NCBI RefSeq assembly: GCF_002923755.1
Contig: NZ_PGFZ01000008.1
Span: 1-58,503 of the forward strand
Reading direction: 5' to 3'
DNA: 58,503 nt
From: Methylovulum psychrotolerans
Lineage (GTDB): Bacteria; Pseudomonadota; Gammaproteobacteria; Methylococcales; Methylomonadaceae
Shown here: positions 16,842 to 25,735 of the stretch, in pieces
How positions within the stretch are numbered: position 1 is the first letter of the stretch
How the letters are laid out: each line of letters starts with the position of its first letter
Notes under the pieces: model-generated
The model's input: only the letters and a program-made list of their open reading frames with translations
Database searches by the model: none
What the model was told of the DNA's origin: nothing
Translations under genes and position numbers: made by a program

Positions 16842-18155
16842 ATGATTACCCCTAAGCTGTTTGCACCTGCCTTAAAAACCTTGTCTGCTGCGTTGTTTAC
16901 CGCCTTGCTGGTCAGCGCACCTGCCCATGCCGCTTCTAATCCGGTAGTGTTAAGCTTTTCGACGGTGGGCGACTCACGTCAAGACCCTGTCAATTTAGAC
17001 CCTAGTGTTAAAAACGCCAGCTTGGTCGGCCAAGGTTATTGCCAAACCCCATCCGGCACAGGCATTACGCCTAACCCTGGTTTGTCAGGACAAGATTGCA
17101 AATGGCTGCAAAATTCTAAAGCGTGGGCGCGGATTTTAAGCGCTATCCAAGCCCAAAAAACCAATCTGATGTTTTTTAACGGCGATATGATTATGGGTTA
17201 TGGTAAAGCGGGCGTGCCTGTGGCCAGAACCTCAAACGGTGTCGGTGAAGCGGCGATTACTAGCCCGACGGTGACGGATGTCGCCAATTCGGATTTGATG
17301 CAGTTTTATAAGCAGTATGGGTTTTGGCGCGGTATGATCGCCAATCTGATGGAGACCGGCACTTATGTGGTGCCTGTGCCCGGCAACCATGAAGTGCAAT
17401 GTAAACGTTGCGGTAAATCTGCCCAAGCCGAGAACGAAACGGCTTGGAAAGACAATATGGGCGATTTGATTATGGACGGCAACCGTCTGACTAAATTAGG
17501 CCTGACGGTAACTAACTTCAATCCGTACAATAACCCTTACTATGATCCGGCCACGTTGGCGACTACGCCAGCACCTTATGCGGTCAACCCTGATGGCGTG
17601 ACGACAGACCAGTCACAATTGACTTACTCTTTTGATATTGGCACGTCACATTTTGCCGTTATCAATACCGATGCGGTGGGCAAAGACGGTTACGCACCTA
17701 GCGCTTGGTTGGAAAATGATTTCAGCGCCGCAAAAGCCAGAGGCGCTGCGCATTTCTTCGCGTTCGGCCATAAACCGGCTTTTTTCTATAACTATTTAGG
17801 TTCAGCGCCGTCCAGCACGTCTTCTTTGAATGACAAGGATTCTGCGGCGGCGCATGTGTTCTGGGATATTATGGTGAAGTACCAAGCCACTTATTTCTGC
17901 GGCCATGAGCATATTTACAGCCTGCAAAAAATCAACGGTTTCAGCCAAGCCGGTTCTGCTTACCAAGTGTTGGTCGGCTCCGGTGGTTCACCGTTTGAAA
18001 CGTCTGTCGCGACCGGCAACCCTAAAGACCGTATGTATTCATGGGCGAAGATCAGCATTTTGCAAGACGGCAAAGTCTATATGAACACTTATGGTTTTGA
18101 CGATACCATGGTTGATCCGGTTGTCCGTTTAGACAGCAGTATCCGCCTGCCTTAA
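16842..18155 (+). CDS. Exported calcineurin-like metallophosphoesterase
   Basis: A 437-residue protein with a signal peptide (KTLSAALFTALLVSAPAHA, cut before ASNPVV). The metallophosphoesterase motifs are in order: STVGDSRQD (Asp), FNGDMIMG (Gly-Asp), VPVPGNHEVQC (Gly-Asn-His-Glu), FAFGHKPAFF and YFCGHEHIYSLQ (Gly-His-x-His). It therefore should bind two metals and hydrolyse phosphate esters in the periplasm or outside the cell; the substrate is unknown. It resembles purple acid phosphatase-like proteins. The start has GGAG (16831-16834) upstream. It is monocistronic and converges with the O-methyltransferase. Confidence 0.85.
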   Translation: MITPKLFAPALKTLSAALFTALLVSAPAHAASNPVVLSFSTVGDSRQDPVNLDPSVKNASLVGQGYCQTPSGTGITPNPGLSGQDCKWLQNSKAWARILSAIQAQKTNLMFFNGDMIMGYGKAGVPVARTSNGVGEAAITSPTVTDVANSDLMQFYKQYGFWRGMIANLMETGTYVVPVPGNHEVQCKRCGKSAQAENETAWKDNMGDLIMDGNRLTKLGLTVTNFNPYNNPYYDPATLATTPAPYAVNPDGVTTDQSQLTYSFDIGTSHFAVINTDAVGKDGYAPSAWLENDFSAAKARGAAHFFAFGHKPAFFYNYLGSAPSSTSSLNDKDSAAAHVFWDIMVKYQATYFCGHEHIYSLQKINGFSQAGSAYQVLVGSGGSPFETSVATGNPKDRMYSWAKISILQDGKVYMNTYGFDDTMVDPVVRLDSSIRLP

Positions 18156-18214
18156 GCGTTACCCGGCGGTTGTGGCGGGCTTAAGCCCTGCCGCAACGCT
18201 TTATAGTTGTTTCG

Positions 18215-18236
18215 GTGCCGCCGTTCTTGGCGGCAC
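18215..18236. terminator. Stem-loop between convergent genes
   Basis: GTGCCGCC and GGCGGCAC form a perfect 8-base stem with a 6-base loop between the stops of the phosphoesterase (plus) and the O-methyltransferase (minus). It could act in both directions; there is no long T tract. Confidence 0.5.
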
Positions 18237-18242
18237 TCTCCA

Positions 18243-18932
18243 TTATGGCGTTTTCTTCCGCGCCACCAAGACCCCGTCACGGGTCGGGTTGATAAAAGCG
18301 TCAAATTCGGGGTCGTTGAAGACTTGCCGATTGTGTTCTTTGATGGCCTCAGTCCAGCCGCTGAACACGTCGGTGTACTGTTCCAACGCTACCCGCCCGC
18401 GCCATAAGACATTGTCGGCAATGTACAGCCCGCCTGGGCGGATACGGTCTTTGGCCATTTGCCAGATGTCGGGGTAGTCGCCTTTGTCGACATCGTTATA
18501 GCAAATGTCAAACAGGCCTTCGGTTTTGGCGAATTGTTCCTGCGCCATGCCGACTTTAAATTCTATCCTATCCCATAATCCGGCGGTACTGAGATACATT
18601 TGGGCTTTTTCTTGGTTAAGGAAGTCGGCTTCGGAGCAGATGACTTGGCCTTGTGCGCCGACCGCTTGGGCGAACCAGTAGGCGGAATAGCCGTAGCCGC
18701 TGCCAAATTCAAAAACCCGCTTAGCGACGATCATTTTGGCTTGGGTTGCCAGAAACGCGCCGACGAGACGGCCAACGATCGGGAAATTGTTTTTTTCCGC
18801 CAAGGCTTCCATGTCCGCTAAGACCGGATGGTCGGTAGGGTGCAGCAGGCCGTGTTGGTAGGCTTCGATAGCGGGATTGACAGGAATCAGTACGCTAGGG
18901 TTGTTAGCGGTGGGGGATTGCGGTTCGCTCAT
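18243..18932 (-). CDS. Class I SAM-dependent O-methyltransferase (family 3)
   Basis: A 229-residue protein of the cation-dependent O-methyltransferase family (catechol/caffeoyl-CoA type). Visible motifs are the SAM-binding VFEFGSGYGYSAYWFAQAVG, the acidic FDICYNDVDKGDYPDIW region with the metal-binding Asp residues, and GGLYIADNVLWRGRV. The substrate is unknown. The frame is open further upstream through the tRNA-Leu gene to 19106, which is an artefact; the ATG at 18932 starts the natural N-terminus. Confidence 0.88.
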   Translation of the reverse strand: MSEPQSPTANNPSVLIPVNPAIEAYQHGLLHPTDHPVLADMEALAEKNNFPIVGRLVGAFLATQAKMIVAKRVFEFGSGYGYSAYWFAQAVGAQGQVICSEADFLNQEKAQMYLSTAGLWDRIEFKVGMAQEQFAKTEGLFDICYNDVDKGDYPDIWQMAKDRIRPGGLYIADNVLWRGRVALEQYTDVFSGWTEAIKEHNRQVFNDPEFDAFINPTRDGVLVARKKTP

Positions 18933-18984
18933 GGCGCCGTTCCTTGTAGTGGGTTGGAAACGGCTGGGATTATAGCAGGCAATA

Positions 18985-19018
18985 AAAAAGGCCTGACAAT
19001 TTCTTGTCAAGCCTTTTG
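18985..19018 (-). terminator. Terminator of tRNA-Leu
   Basis: On the minus strand AAGGC-TTGACAA pairs with TTGTCA-GGCCTT and is followed by a T run (TTTTTTATT). It lies directly after the 3' end of tRNA-Leu. Confidence 0.8.
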
Positions 19019-19025
19019 TATTCTT

Positions 19026-19112
19026 TGGTACCGAGGGCCGGAATCGAACCGGCACGATGTCACCATCACCGGATTTTGAATCCGGCGCGTCTACCAGTTC
19101 CGCCACCCCGGC
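19026..19112 (-). tRNA. tRNA-Leu (anticodon CAA)
   Basis: An 87-base cloverleaf. The 5' part GCCGGGGTGGCGGAACTGGTAGACGC is the typical Leu acceptor/D-arm sequence; the anticodon stem CCGGA/TCCGG encloses the loop TTCAAAA, giving anticodon CAA (decodes UUG). A long variable arm follows, then GGTTCGATTCC and a genome-encoded CCA end. The acceptor contains two G-U type pairs. A terminator follows immediately. Confidence 0.95.
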
Positions 19113-19189
19113 AAAGATGAGCTATTATAGGGCGGCTTTTTGAAAAGGGCAAGGGATTTTTAATTTTTTATGCGTTCAGGACGCTGTGG

Positions 19190-19870
19190 CTATCTGGGTT
19201 CAGCTTCCTGCCGATAATAGCCATCCAAAAACGCCAGCCGTTCCGGCGTGCCGATGTCCATCCAAAAGCCGCCATAATGCTCACCGCTGACCTGTCCGGC
19301 GGTCATGGCTCTGCGGAGCAGGGGGGCGAGTTTGCTGATGCCGGGGGCTTGGCCTCGGAACAGTTCGGGGCGGTACAGGCCGATGCCGCTAAAGGTGTGT
19401 TTAGTCGCGCCGTGTTCGGCAACCTTGCCATCGGAACTTAAGGCAAAGTCGCCCGCCGGATGGTGTGGCGGGTTGTCAATCAGTACCAGATGTGCCAAAT
19501 CGACGGCTTGCTGGTGCAGGCTGGCGAAAGGGAAGTCGGTGGCGACATCGCCGTTGACGACCAGAAACACCCCGTCGCCCAATAAGGGCAGGGCATTAAT
19601 GATGCCGCCTGCGGTTTCTAGGCCGTAATCGCCTTCCGGCGAGTAGCGGATGCTCGCCCCCCAAGCCGCCCCCGTACCAAAATAATCGGCAATTTGTTGC
19701 CCAAAATGGGCGTAGTTGATGACAATATCGGTAAATCCGGCACTGACCAGTTGCTTGAGGGTGTGTTCCAGCAATGGCTTATCGGCGGCTTTGAGCAGCG
19801 GTTTGGGGGTGTGGTCGGTTAACGGGCGCATCCGTTCGCCGCGTCCGGCGGCGAGTATCATGGCTTTCAT
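19190..19870 (-). CDS. murU: N-acetylmuramate alpha-1-phosphate uridylyltransferase
   Basis: Nucleotidyltransferase that makes UDP-MurNAc from MurNAc-1-phosphate in the peptidoglycan recycling route that bypasses MurA/MurB. The 226-residue protein has the pyrophosphorylase signature MILAAGRGERMRPLTDHTPKPLLK at the start, VNGDVATDFPF with the metal-binding Asp, and GFWMDIGTPERL at the end. It overlaps the last base of amgK upstream on the same strand, the conserved amgK-murU arrangement. Together with the AmpG-like permease at 53.4 kb this gives a recycling route. Confidence 0.9.
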   Translation of the reverse strand: MKAMILAAGRGERMRPLTDHTPKPLLKAADKPLLEHTLKQLVSAGFTDIVINYAHFGQQIADYFGTGAAWGASIRYSPEGDYGLETAGGIINALPLLGDGVFLVVNGDVATDFPFASLHQQAVDLAHLVLIDNPPHHPAGDFALSSDGKVAEHGATKHTFSGIGLYRPELFRGQAPGISKLAPLLRRAMTAGQVSGEHYGGFWMDIGTPERLAFLDGYYRQEAEPR

Positions 19871-20877
19871 CAGGCGGTTATCCTCTGGGCAGCTTGGCGG
19901 TAAGCGGGCAGTAATTGGCTGTGCAGCAGTTGGTCGAAAGCCGCCAATTCCGGGTAAGCGGCGGTGACGGCTTGGACATAGCCTAAGGTGCGGGGGATGT
20001 CGTTCAGGTAGCCGGATTTGCCGTCGCGTAAATGCAGGCGCGTGAAAATGCCGATGGCTTTCAGATGCCGTTGCAGACCCATTAAATCAAACCAGCGGGT
20101 AAATTCCGCTAAGTTGGCGGTTAACTGTCCGGCTTGTTGCAGGTGCTGATGGTAGTCTGTCAGCCAGTGCGCAACCTGTTCAGGCGGCCAAGTGATGTAG
20201 CAATCACGCAATAAGGACACCGCGTCGTAAGTGATGGGGCCTAAGACGGCATCTTGGAAATCCAAGACCCCCAAGGTACCGTCAGCCAGCACCATCAGGT
20301 TGCGGGAATGGTAGTCCCGGTGCACACAGACCACGGGTTGCGCCAAGGCGGAGCTAATCAGCACCCGTTCCAGGTCGGCCATGACGGCAGCGGGCAGTTC
20401 GATGTCCAGCCATTGCCCGACGAACCAGTCGTTAAAAATGGCAAACTCCCGTTTGAGCAGGGCTTCGTCATAACGCGGCAAGTCGAAATGGCGGCTGTCG
20501 GTGTGGGTCTGGAGGCTGAGCAGATTAGTCAAGGCTTGTGGGTAGTAGGGTTCGGGGCCGGCCTTAGCCACGGTGTCCAAAAAGGCTTGGCTACCGAAAT
20601 CTTCCAGCAGTAAAAAACCGTCTTCCAAGTTTTGCCCGAAAATGGTGGGCACTTGCAGCCCGGTTGCCGCCAGCAAGCCCGCAACTTTAATGAAGGCGGG
20701 CAGGTTTTCGGTGGCAGGGGGCGCATCCATGGCAATCAGCACGGCATCGGGGGTGGTGACGCGAAAGTAGCGGCGGAAACTGGCATCGCTGGAGGCAGGT
20801 CGGAAAGCGGTGACCTCCAGTAACAGGTCATTTTCCAGCCAATCGCGTAAGGTCAGGGTTCTTAGGTCTTCGGACAT
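19870..20877 (-). CDS. amgK: N-acetylmuramate/N-acetylglucosamine 1-kinase
   Basis: Anomeric sugar kinase that phosphorylates MurNAc (and GlcNAc) at C1 for MurU. The 335-residue protein has the aminoglycoside-phosphotransferase fold: SDASFRRYFRV near the N-terminus, VCVHRDYHSRNLMVL with the catalytic Asp (HRDYHxxN, about residue 189) and GVLDFQDAVLGPITYD with the Mg-binding Asp. Length is normal. It is divergent from lptD, an arrangement common in Gammaproteobacteria, and one base overlaps murU. Confidence 0.9.
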   Translation of the reverse strand: MSEDLRTLTLRDWLENDLLLEVTAFRPASSDASFRRYFRVTTPDAVLIAMDAPPATENLPAFIKVAGLLAATGLQVPTIFGQNLEDGFLLLEDFGSQAFLDTVAKAGPEPYYPQALTNLLSLQTHTDSRHFDLPRYDEALLKREFAIFNDWFVGQWLDIELPAAVMADLERVLISSALAQPVVCVHRDYHSRNLMVLADGTLGVLDFQDAVLGPITYDAVSLLRDCYITWPPEQVAHWLTDYHQHLQQAGQLTANLAEFTRWFDLMGLQRHLKAIGIFTRLHLRDGKSGYLNDIPRTLGYVQAVTAAYPELAAFDQLLHSQLLPAYRQAAQRITA

Positions 20878-20931
20878 GTTCGGGCTTAGGTAATAGGGCA
20901 GATTAGTTATCTGACAGTAATAGAATTGAGG

Positions 20932-20954
20932 TAGAATGCGTATTCTGCATTCTA
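20932..20954. promoter_or_regulatory. Inverted repeat in the amgK-lptD divergent promoter region
   Basis: TAGAATGC (20932-20939) and GCATTCTA (20947-20954) are perfect 8-base arms separated by 7 bases, midway between the divergent starts of amgK and lptD. It could be a shared operator or the overlapping -10 regions of both promoters (TAGAAT on each strand). Confidence 0.45.
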
Positions 20955-20987
20955 TTCGATTTACCGACTCTCACGCTAATAAACTTG

Positions 20988-23714
20988 ATGCCGCCTATGC
21001 TACGTCGCTTGTTTCTGGTTTTTTTACCTTCACTGACCGCCTCGAACGGCCATGCTGACACCTCAGTATGGGCTTGCCAGCAGGATAAGGACACCAATGA
21101 GTGGGTGTGTTTGGATGATGCCAGCCCGGCTGCAATTCCAGAGGCCGCTGCCAGTACGCCGCCCAAGCCGATTGCACCGCTGACGGTAGCGCCGCCTGCC
21201 GTCGCCCCGCCGCTGTCGCTTCCGCCTCCGGTCGCGCCTGCCGTAGCGGCTCCCTTGCCCGCACCTGTAGCGGTAGCCGTACCGCCGCCTACGGCGCGGG
21301 TGTTGAAAGTGCCGGAGCCTGTGGTCAGGCCTGCCATTAAGCCCTGCGCCAGTGACCCCCAATGCAGTGCGGATAGCCGTGAGGACGATGTGCAGGGTTG
21401 GCATATCCGCTTGCTTGATCCGGCCTTTAGCGTTCAGCAAGAGCAGGTGCTGCATACCTTGGCGGCACAATTTCCTAGAGACCCTTGGGCCAATTGTATG
21501 GCGGCGGTGGGGACGCAAAAAAACTTCACCCCGGTTGAACGGCTGCGCGAGCGCTTCCCGATGGATGTCAAAGCCAATTATTCGGAAATATTGGATAATG
21601 AAATCGGCAATTATTCGGGTGAGGTGGAGATGAACCGCGCCGACCAACATGCCCAGTCCCATGCCGCCAATTATGACAGCGTGTCGGAGACTTTAGATTT
21701 GCACGGTGACGTCTATTACAGCGACGACGAACTGGCGTTGCACAGCGATTCCGCCAACATAAAATTGGCGACCGACCAGGCCAAACTGCGTGATACCTTG
21801 TTCGTGTATCCGGCGACCCCGTTACGCGGTTATGCCGAAGCGGTGTATCGGGATGACAAAAGCCTGTCGCATTACCAAAACGTCACTTACACCAGTTGCC
21901 GCCCCGGTAATCAGGATTGGGCGATCCATGCTTCCGAGCTGAAATTGAACAAATTTAAAGGCAAGGGCTCTGCGAAACATGCGTGGTTGGAATTTAAGGG
22001 GGCTCCTGTATTCTATTCGCCTTATCTGAGCTTCCCGATAGATAACCGACGCTTGTCGGGCTTTTTAGCGCCTGTGTTCGGCAACACCCAAACGGGCGGC
22101 TTTCATTTGTCTACGCCGTATTACTGGAATCTGGCCCCGAATTACGATGTCATCCTTAAGCCGAAATATTTCTCCAAGCGCGGTTATATGCTGGGCAGTG
22201 ATTTCCGCTACCTGACCGAAACCTCGCGCGGCAAAGTCTTATTGGAGTATATGCCCAATGATGAGGTGCTGAGCCGCGCCCGTTATCAAGGCTCGATAAA
22301 AAACAGCACCCAGTTTTCGCCCAATATCAGCGCTAATCTGGACTTGAATTACGTTTCTGATAAAAACTACTTTGCCGAATTGGGCAATGCCTTAAACTTT
22401 CCTAACTTCAGTTTTGTCAAAAGCCAAGCGGACATCAATTATATCCGCGAAGGTGTGGCGCTGACCGCACGGGCCGAAAACTATCAGACCATTGACCCGA
22501 CCTTATCGGGTAGCCAAATTCCTTACCGCCGTTTGCCGCAAATTAACCTTAATTTGGCGCATTCGTTTAATGCCGTCGTCCCCTTGGATGTGCAGTTGGA
22601 AAACGAATCGGTCTATTTTCAGCATGATAGCTTGGTCAATGGCCAGCGCTTTAATTTCAAGCCCTCGGTCAGTTTCCCCATGCAAACCGCCAGCGCTTAT
22701 CTGACCCCTAAGGTTTCTTTGCAGCACACCGATTATGTGCTGACCAATCAGGCCACCGCAGGTTTGTCTAAGGAAGTGTCGCGCACCGTGCCGATTATGT
22801 CGGCGGATACCGGGTTGTTTTTGGAGAAGAACTTTCAGTTTGCCGATAAAACCTTGGTTCATACCTTGGAGCCACGGCTATTTTACTTGTACATTCCGAA
22901 AGTGAACCAAAACCAGATACCGCTGTTTGATACGTCGGTATATGACTTTTGGTACAGTTCGATGTTCCGCGAAAACCGTTTCAGTGGTTCGGACCGTATC
23001 CAAGATGCCAACCAAGTCACTACCGCGCTCACCACACGGGTGGTCGATCCGGCTACGGGGCTGGAGCGCCTGAAATTGAGCATCGGGGAGATTTTTTATT
23101 TCCGTAACCGCGATGTGACCTTATGCGGCGACTATCCGTCGGTTTTATGTGCGGTCAGTCCGGTGGAAACTCAGAGCAGTTCGCCGTTGGTGACAGAAAT
23201 GTCGTCGCAATTTAACCGCCATGTCGCCATTGATTCGGGTATACAATGGGATCCGCACAGCAATAAGATTGTCCGGGGCAAGGCGACTATCCATCTGACC
23301 GGAGAGCCGGGGGAAGTGATTAACTTGGGCTACCTGTATCGGCTTAACCCGCTAATCCCCAACCGTAGCAACGACATTACCCAAAGCGACATGTCGTTCC
23401 ACTGGCCGATTTACAGTAACTGGTCAATGGTCGGACGCTGGCAGTATTCCTGGCTGTATAATAGTACCCAAGACGGTTTTATCGGTTTGGAGAAAGAAAA
23501 CTGTTGCTGGCGTTTCCGTATTATTGGCCGCCAGTACCTCAACAGCATCAATGTCATAAACAACACTGATGTCCTTAGCAACAATACCGTCGAAGGCACG
23601 GCCACCACAGGTATCTTCTTTCAGATTGAGCTGAAAGGCTTGACGGGGGTCGGCGAACAATTGGATGATTTCTTCGTGAAGAGTATTTATGGTTACCGGA
23701 AACCTGGCAAATGA
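20988..23714 (+). CDS. lptD: LPS-assembly protein LptD
   Basis: Outer-membrane beta-barrel that inserts lipopolysaccharide into the outer leaflet with LptE. The 908-residue protein has an N-terminal signal peptide (MLRRLFLVFLPSLTASNGHA), a Pro/Val/Ala-rich linker (about residues 50-105) that is unusually long, an OstA-type jellyroll starting around YSEILDNEIGNYSGEVEM, and a C-terminal barrel ending in an aromatic-rich segment. Two Cys pairs, as needed for the disulfides of LptD, are visible in the N-terminal domain and near CGDYPSVLC/NCCW. The ATG at 20988 is the first true ATG; one at 21000 is possible. It overlaps surA by 4 bases. Confidence 0.95.
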   Translation: MPPMLRRLFLVFLPSLTASNGHADTSVWACQQDKDTNEWVCLDDASPAAIPEAAASTPPKPIAPLTVAPPAVAPPLSLPPPVAPAVAAPLPAPVAVAVPPPTARVLKVPEPVVRPAIKPCASDPQCSADSREDDVQGWHIRLLDPAFSVQQEQVLHTLAAQFPRDPWANCMAAVGTQKNFTPVERLRERFPMDVKANYSEILDNEIGNYSGEVEMNRADQHAQSHAANYDSVSETLDLHGDVYYSDDELALHSDSANIKLATDQAKLRDTLFVYPATPLRGYAEAVYRDDKSLSHYQNVTYTSCRPGNQDWAIHASELKLNKFKGKGSAKHAWLEFKGAPVFYSPYLSFPIDNRRLSGFLAPVFGNTQTGGFHLSTPYYWNLAPNYDVILKPKYFSKRGYMLGSDFRYLTETSRGKVLLEYMPNDEVLSRARYQGSIKNSTQFSPNISANLDLNYVSDKNYFAELGNALNFPNFSFVKSQADINYIREGVALTARAENYQTIDPTLSGSQIPYRRLPQINLNLAHSFNAVVPLDVQLENESVYFQHDSLVNGQRFNFKPSVSFPMQTASAYLTPKVSLQHTDYVLTNQATAGLSKEVSRTVPIMSADTGLFLEKNFQFADKTLVHTLEPRLFYLYIPKVNQNQIPLFDTSVYDFWYSSMFRENRFSGSDRIQDANQVTTALTTRVVDPATGLERLKLSIGEIFYFRNRDVTLCGDYPSVLCAVSPVETQSSSPLVTEMSSQFNRHVAIDSGIQWDPHSNKIVRGKATIHLTGEPGEVINLGYLYRLNPLIPNRSNDITQSDMSFHWPIYSNWSMVGRWQYSWLYNSTQDGFIGLEKENCCWRFRIIGRQYLNSINVINNTDVLSNNTVEGTATTGIFFQIELKGLTGVGEQLDDFFVKSIYGYRKPGK

Positions 23715-25009
23715 GTAGACACACACATATCACCGCCGCTGCTTTACTGGCGCTTGTGCTGGGCACGGGCTTGGGTCTGCATGCCGAAACCTTGGACGGC
23801 ATTGTCGCCGTGGTCGAGGACGATGTCATTTTGGAGCAGGAACTGCAAAAAGAAACGACGGTTATCATGCAGCGTATTGCCGCCAGTAAGACGCAAATGC
23901 CGCCCGAATCGGTGCTGCGCAAACAAGTGCTGGAAAAAATGATTGTCGATAAGCTGCAACGGCAAATGGCGGAACGGGCGGGCATCAGCGTCAGCGATGA
24001 CCAGCTCAACAGTTCGGCGGCAGATATTGCCCAGCGCAATAATATGACCTTGGAACAATTTCGGGGCGAGTTGGAAAAGCAGGGTATGACCTACAAGGCT
24101 TTTTTGGACAATATGCGCGATGAGATTGCCGTCAACCAATTGCGTGGCCGGGAAATTGGCGGGCGTATTAAGGTGACTGAGCAGGAGGTTGACCATTATC
24201 TGGAAACCCAAGGTAAGGTCGGAACAGATGATACTATCCAATACCATCTGGGGCATATCCTGATCGCCATTAAAGAAGGCGCGTCCGCCGATGACATTCA
24301 AAAAGCCCAGCGCGAAGCCAATGAGCTGGTCGCCAAATTACGCGGCGGGGCAGAGTTTGCCCAAGCCGCCATCAGCCATTCGGATGATGCCAATGCCTTA
24401 AAAGGCGGCGATTTAGGTTGGCGCACCGCCAGCACTTTACCGACCGTCTTTAGCGGCGGGGTCAGCCAGATGCACACGGGTGAGGTCAGCGAGCCGATCC
24501 GTAGCCCCAGCGGTTTCCATATTATCAAAATGTTTGAAAATAAGGGGCTGGATAACCACGTCATCACCAAAACCAAAGTCCGGCATATTTTGATTAAGAC
24601 CAATGAGCTGATTGACGATGCCGAAGCGCAAAAACGCCTGTTTGGCCTCAAGGCGCGGGTGCTTGACGGCGATGATTTTGCCGTGCTGGCGCGGTCGCAT
24701 TCGGATGATAAAGGCTCGGCGTTAAAAGGCGGTTCGTTAGATTGGGTATCGCCCGGCGATTTGGTCAAGCCGTTTGAAGAGGCGATGAACCACTTGGACA
24801 TCAAGCAGGTCAGCGACCCTGTGCAATCGCAATTTGGCTGGCATTTGATTCAAGTGCTGGATCGCGAAAGCAAGGATAACAGCGTCGAATACCACCGCAA
24901 CCAAGTTCGGGACGCGCTGAGAAAGCGCAAGATTGAAGAAGAAACGGAGTTATGGATACGCCGCGTCCGTGACGAAGCGTATGTGGAGATTAATCCGGCC
25001 AGGCTTTGA
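23711..25009 (+). CDS. surA: Periplasmic chaperone / peptidyl-prolyl isomerase SurA
   Basis: Escorts outer-membrane proteins such as LptD through the periplasm. The 432-residue protein has a signal peptide (cut after GLHA), the SurA N domain beginning LDGIVAVVEDDVILEQEL, and two parvulin domains (about residues 175-275 and 290-385), each with a His-x-His/FG-type core (YHLGHILIAIKEG and KVRHILIKTNEL) and a GGDLGW/GGSLDW loop. Length is as in E. coli. The start ATG overlaps the lptD stop (ATGA), so translation is coupled. The usual next genes (pdxA, rsmA) are not present here. Confidence 0.95.
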   Translation: MSRHTHITAAALLALVLGTGLGLHAETLDGIVAVVEDDVILEQELQKETTVIMQRIAASKTQMPPESVLRKQVLEKMIVDKLQRQMAERAGISVSDDQLNSSAADIAQRNNMTLEQFRGELEKQGMTYKAFLDNMRDEIAVNQLRGREIGGRIKVTEQEVDHYLETQGKVGTDDTIQYHLGHILIAIKEGASADDIQKAQREANELVAKLRGGAEFAQAAISHSDDANALKGGDLGWRTASTLPTVFSGGVSQMHTGEVSEPIRSPSGFHIIKMFENKGLDNHVITKTKVRHILIKTNELIDDAEAQKRLFGLKARVLDGDDFAVLARSHSDDKGSALKGGSLDWVSPGDLVKPFEEAMNHLDIKQVSDPVQSQFGWHLIQVLDRESKDNSVEYHRNQVRDALRKRKIEEETELWIRRVRDEAYVEINPARL

Positions 25010-25120
25010 CGGCAAGCCTGAAAGCCGCGTTGCTGACGTGTCGGGCGGTATCGCCTTGTATTGCGCTAGCCCAGCCGTGTCAGCCTGACGTGCTCTCATT
25101 AAAATAACTAGTTGCCAACG

Positions 25121-25678
25121 ATGAACAATAGCCATCAAGCCCTTGAGCCTAGCCTGACCCCAGAGCTATTGAAGGCGCGTTTACAGCAGATTCTGGCGGC
25201 CGTGCCGCTTGCTAAAGACCGCGTCCGCCTGAAAAGTCTTGCCGCCGACTTGGACACCGACTTGCTGTCGTGTGCGGCGGCTTTGCTGCATCTTATCCAA
25301 CCGCCGCCACCCGCCGCTATCCTGTTGCCGACCGAGCCCGCCGAAACCCTAAAAATGGTGCGCTACCGCTTGGATGTAGGGCATCTGCACCAAGTTTGTA
25401 TCGATACCCTCAAACGGGTGTTGGTCGAAGAATCGGGCGTGGATAAGAACAATATCCACAATATTTCTGTCCGTGGCCTGTATACCTTAATTGATTTGCC
25501 TGATGCCATGCCGGCGGATATATTCCTGCATTTGAAAACCGTCGAAATCGACGGGCGGCCACTGGCGATAAAACGCATTAAACCGCGTTACAAAAAACGC
25601 AGTAATTTGCACCGCCGCCGGGGCAAGCCGTCCGCACCCAAAATGAGCAAAGCCACCGAAGAAACCGGCACGGACTGA
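25121..25678 (+). CDS. Small protein with DbpA-type RNA-binding domain
   Basis: A 185-residue protein. The N-terminal 70 residues are helical with no clear family. The section from MVRYRLDVGHLHQVCI to LAIKRIKPR follows the pattern of the RNA-binding domain found at the C-terminus of DbpA-type DEAD-box helicases (Arg-x-Asp-x-Gly, then LIDLPDA, then a final basic strand). The tail is strongly basic (RYKKRSNLHRRRGK), fitting RNA binding. No helicase domain is present. The ATG at 25121 is preferred to the TTG at 25112. It lies between surA and rnd in the same direction; a role in RNA metabolism is an inference. Confidence 0.65.
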   Translation: MNNSHQALEPSLTPELLKARLQQILAAVPLAKDRVRLKSLAADLDTDLLSCAAALLHLIQPPPPAAILLPTEPAETLKMVRYRLDVGHLHQVCIDTLKRVLVEESGVDKNNIHNISVRGLYTLIDLPDAMPADIFLHLKTVEIDGRPLAIKRIKPRYKKRSNLHRRRGKPSAPKMSKATEETGTD

Positions 25679-25679
25679 T

Positions 25680-25717
25680 GCCGCCACCTGCACACGGCTG
25701 CCCCGGCGGCTTTTTTA
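25680..25717 (+). terminator. Terminator-like hairpin before rnd
   Basis: GCCGCC pairs with GGCGGC and is followed by TTTTTTAT. It lies directly after the stop codon of the DbpA-domain gene and 20 bases before the rnd start. Confidence 0.65.
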
Positions 25718-25735
25718 TCATCCCTCTGAACTTGT

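Noticed and set aside
18933-19106. N-terminal extension of the O-methyltransferase frame
   Set aside because: It runs through the tRNA-Leu gene; the ATG at 18932 begins the family domain.
21063-21662. 199-codon Arg-rich minus-strand ORF
   Set aside because: Antisense to the Pro/Ala-rich linker and N-terminus of lptD; composition is a by-product of that GC-rich linker.
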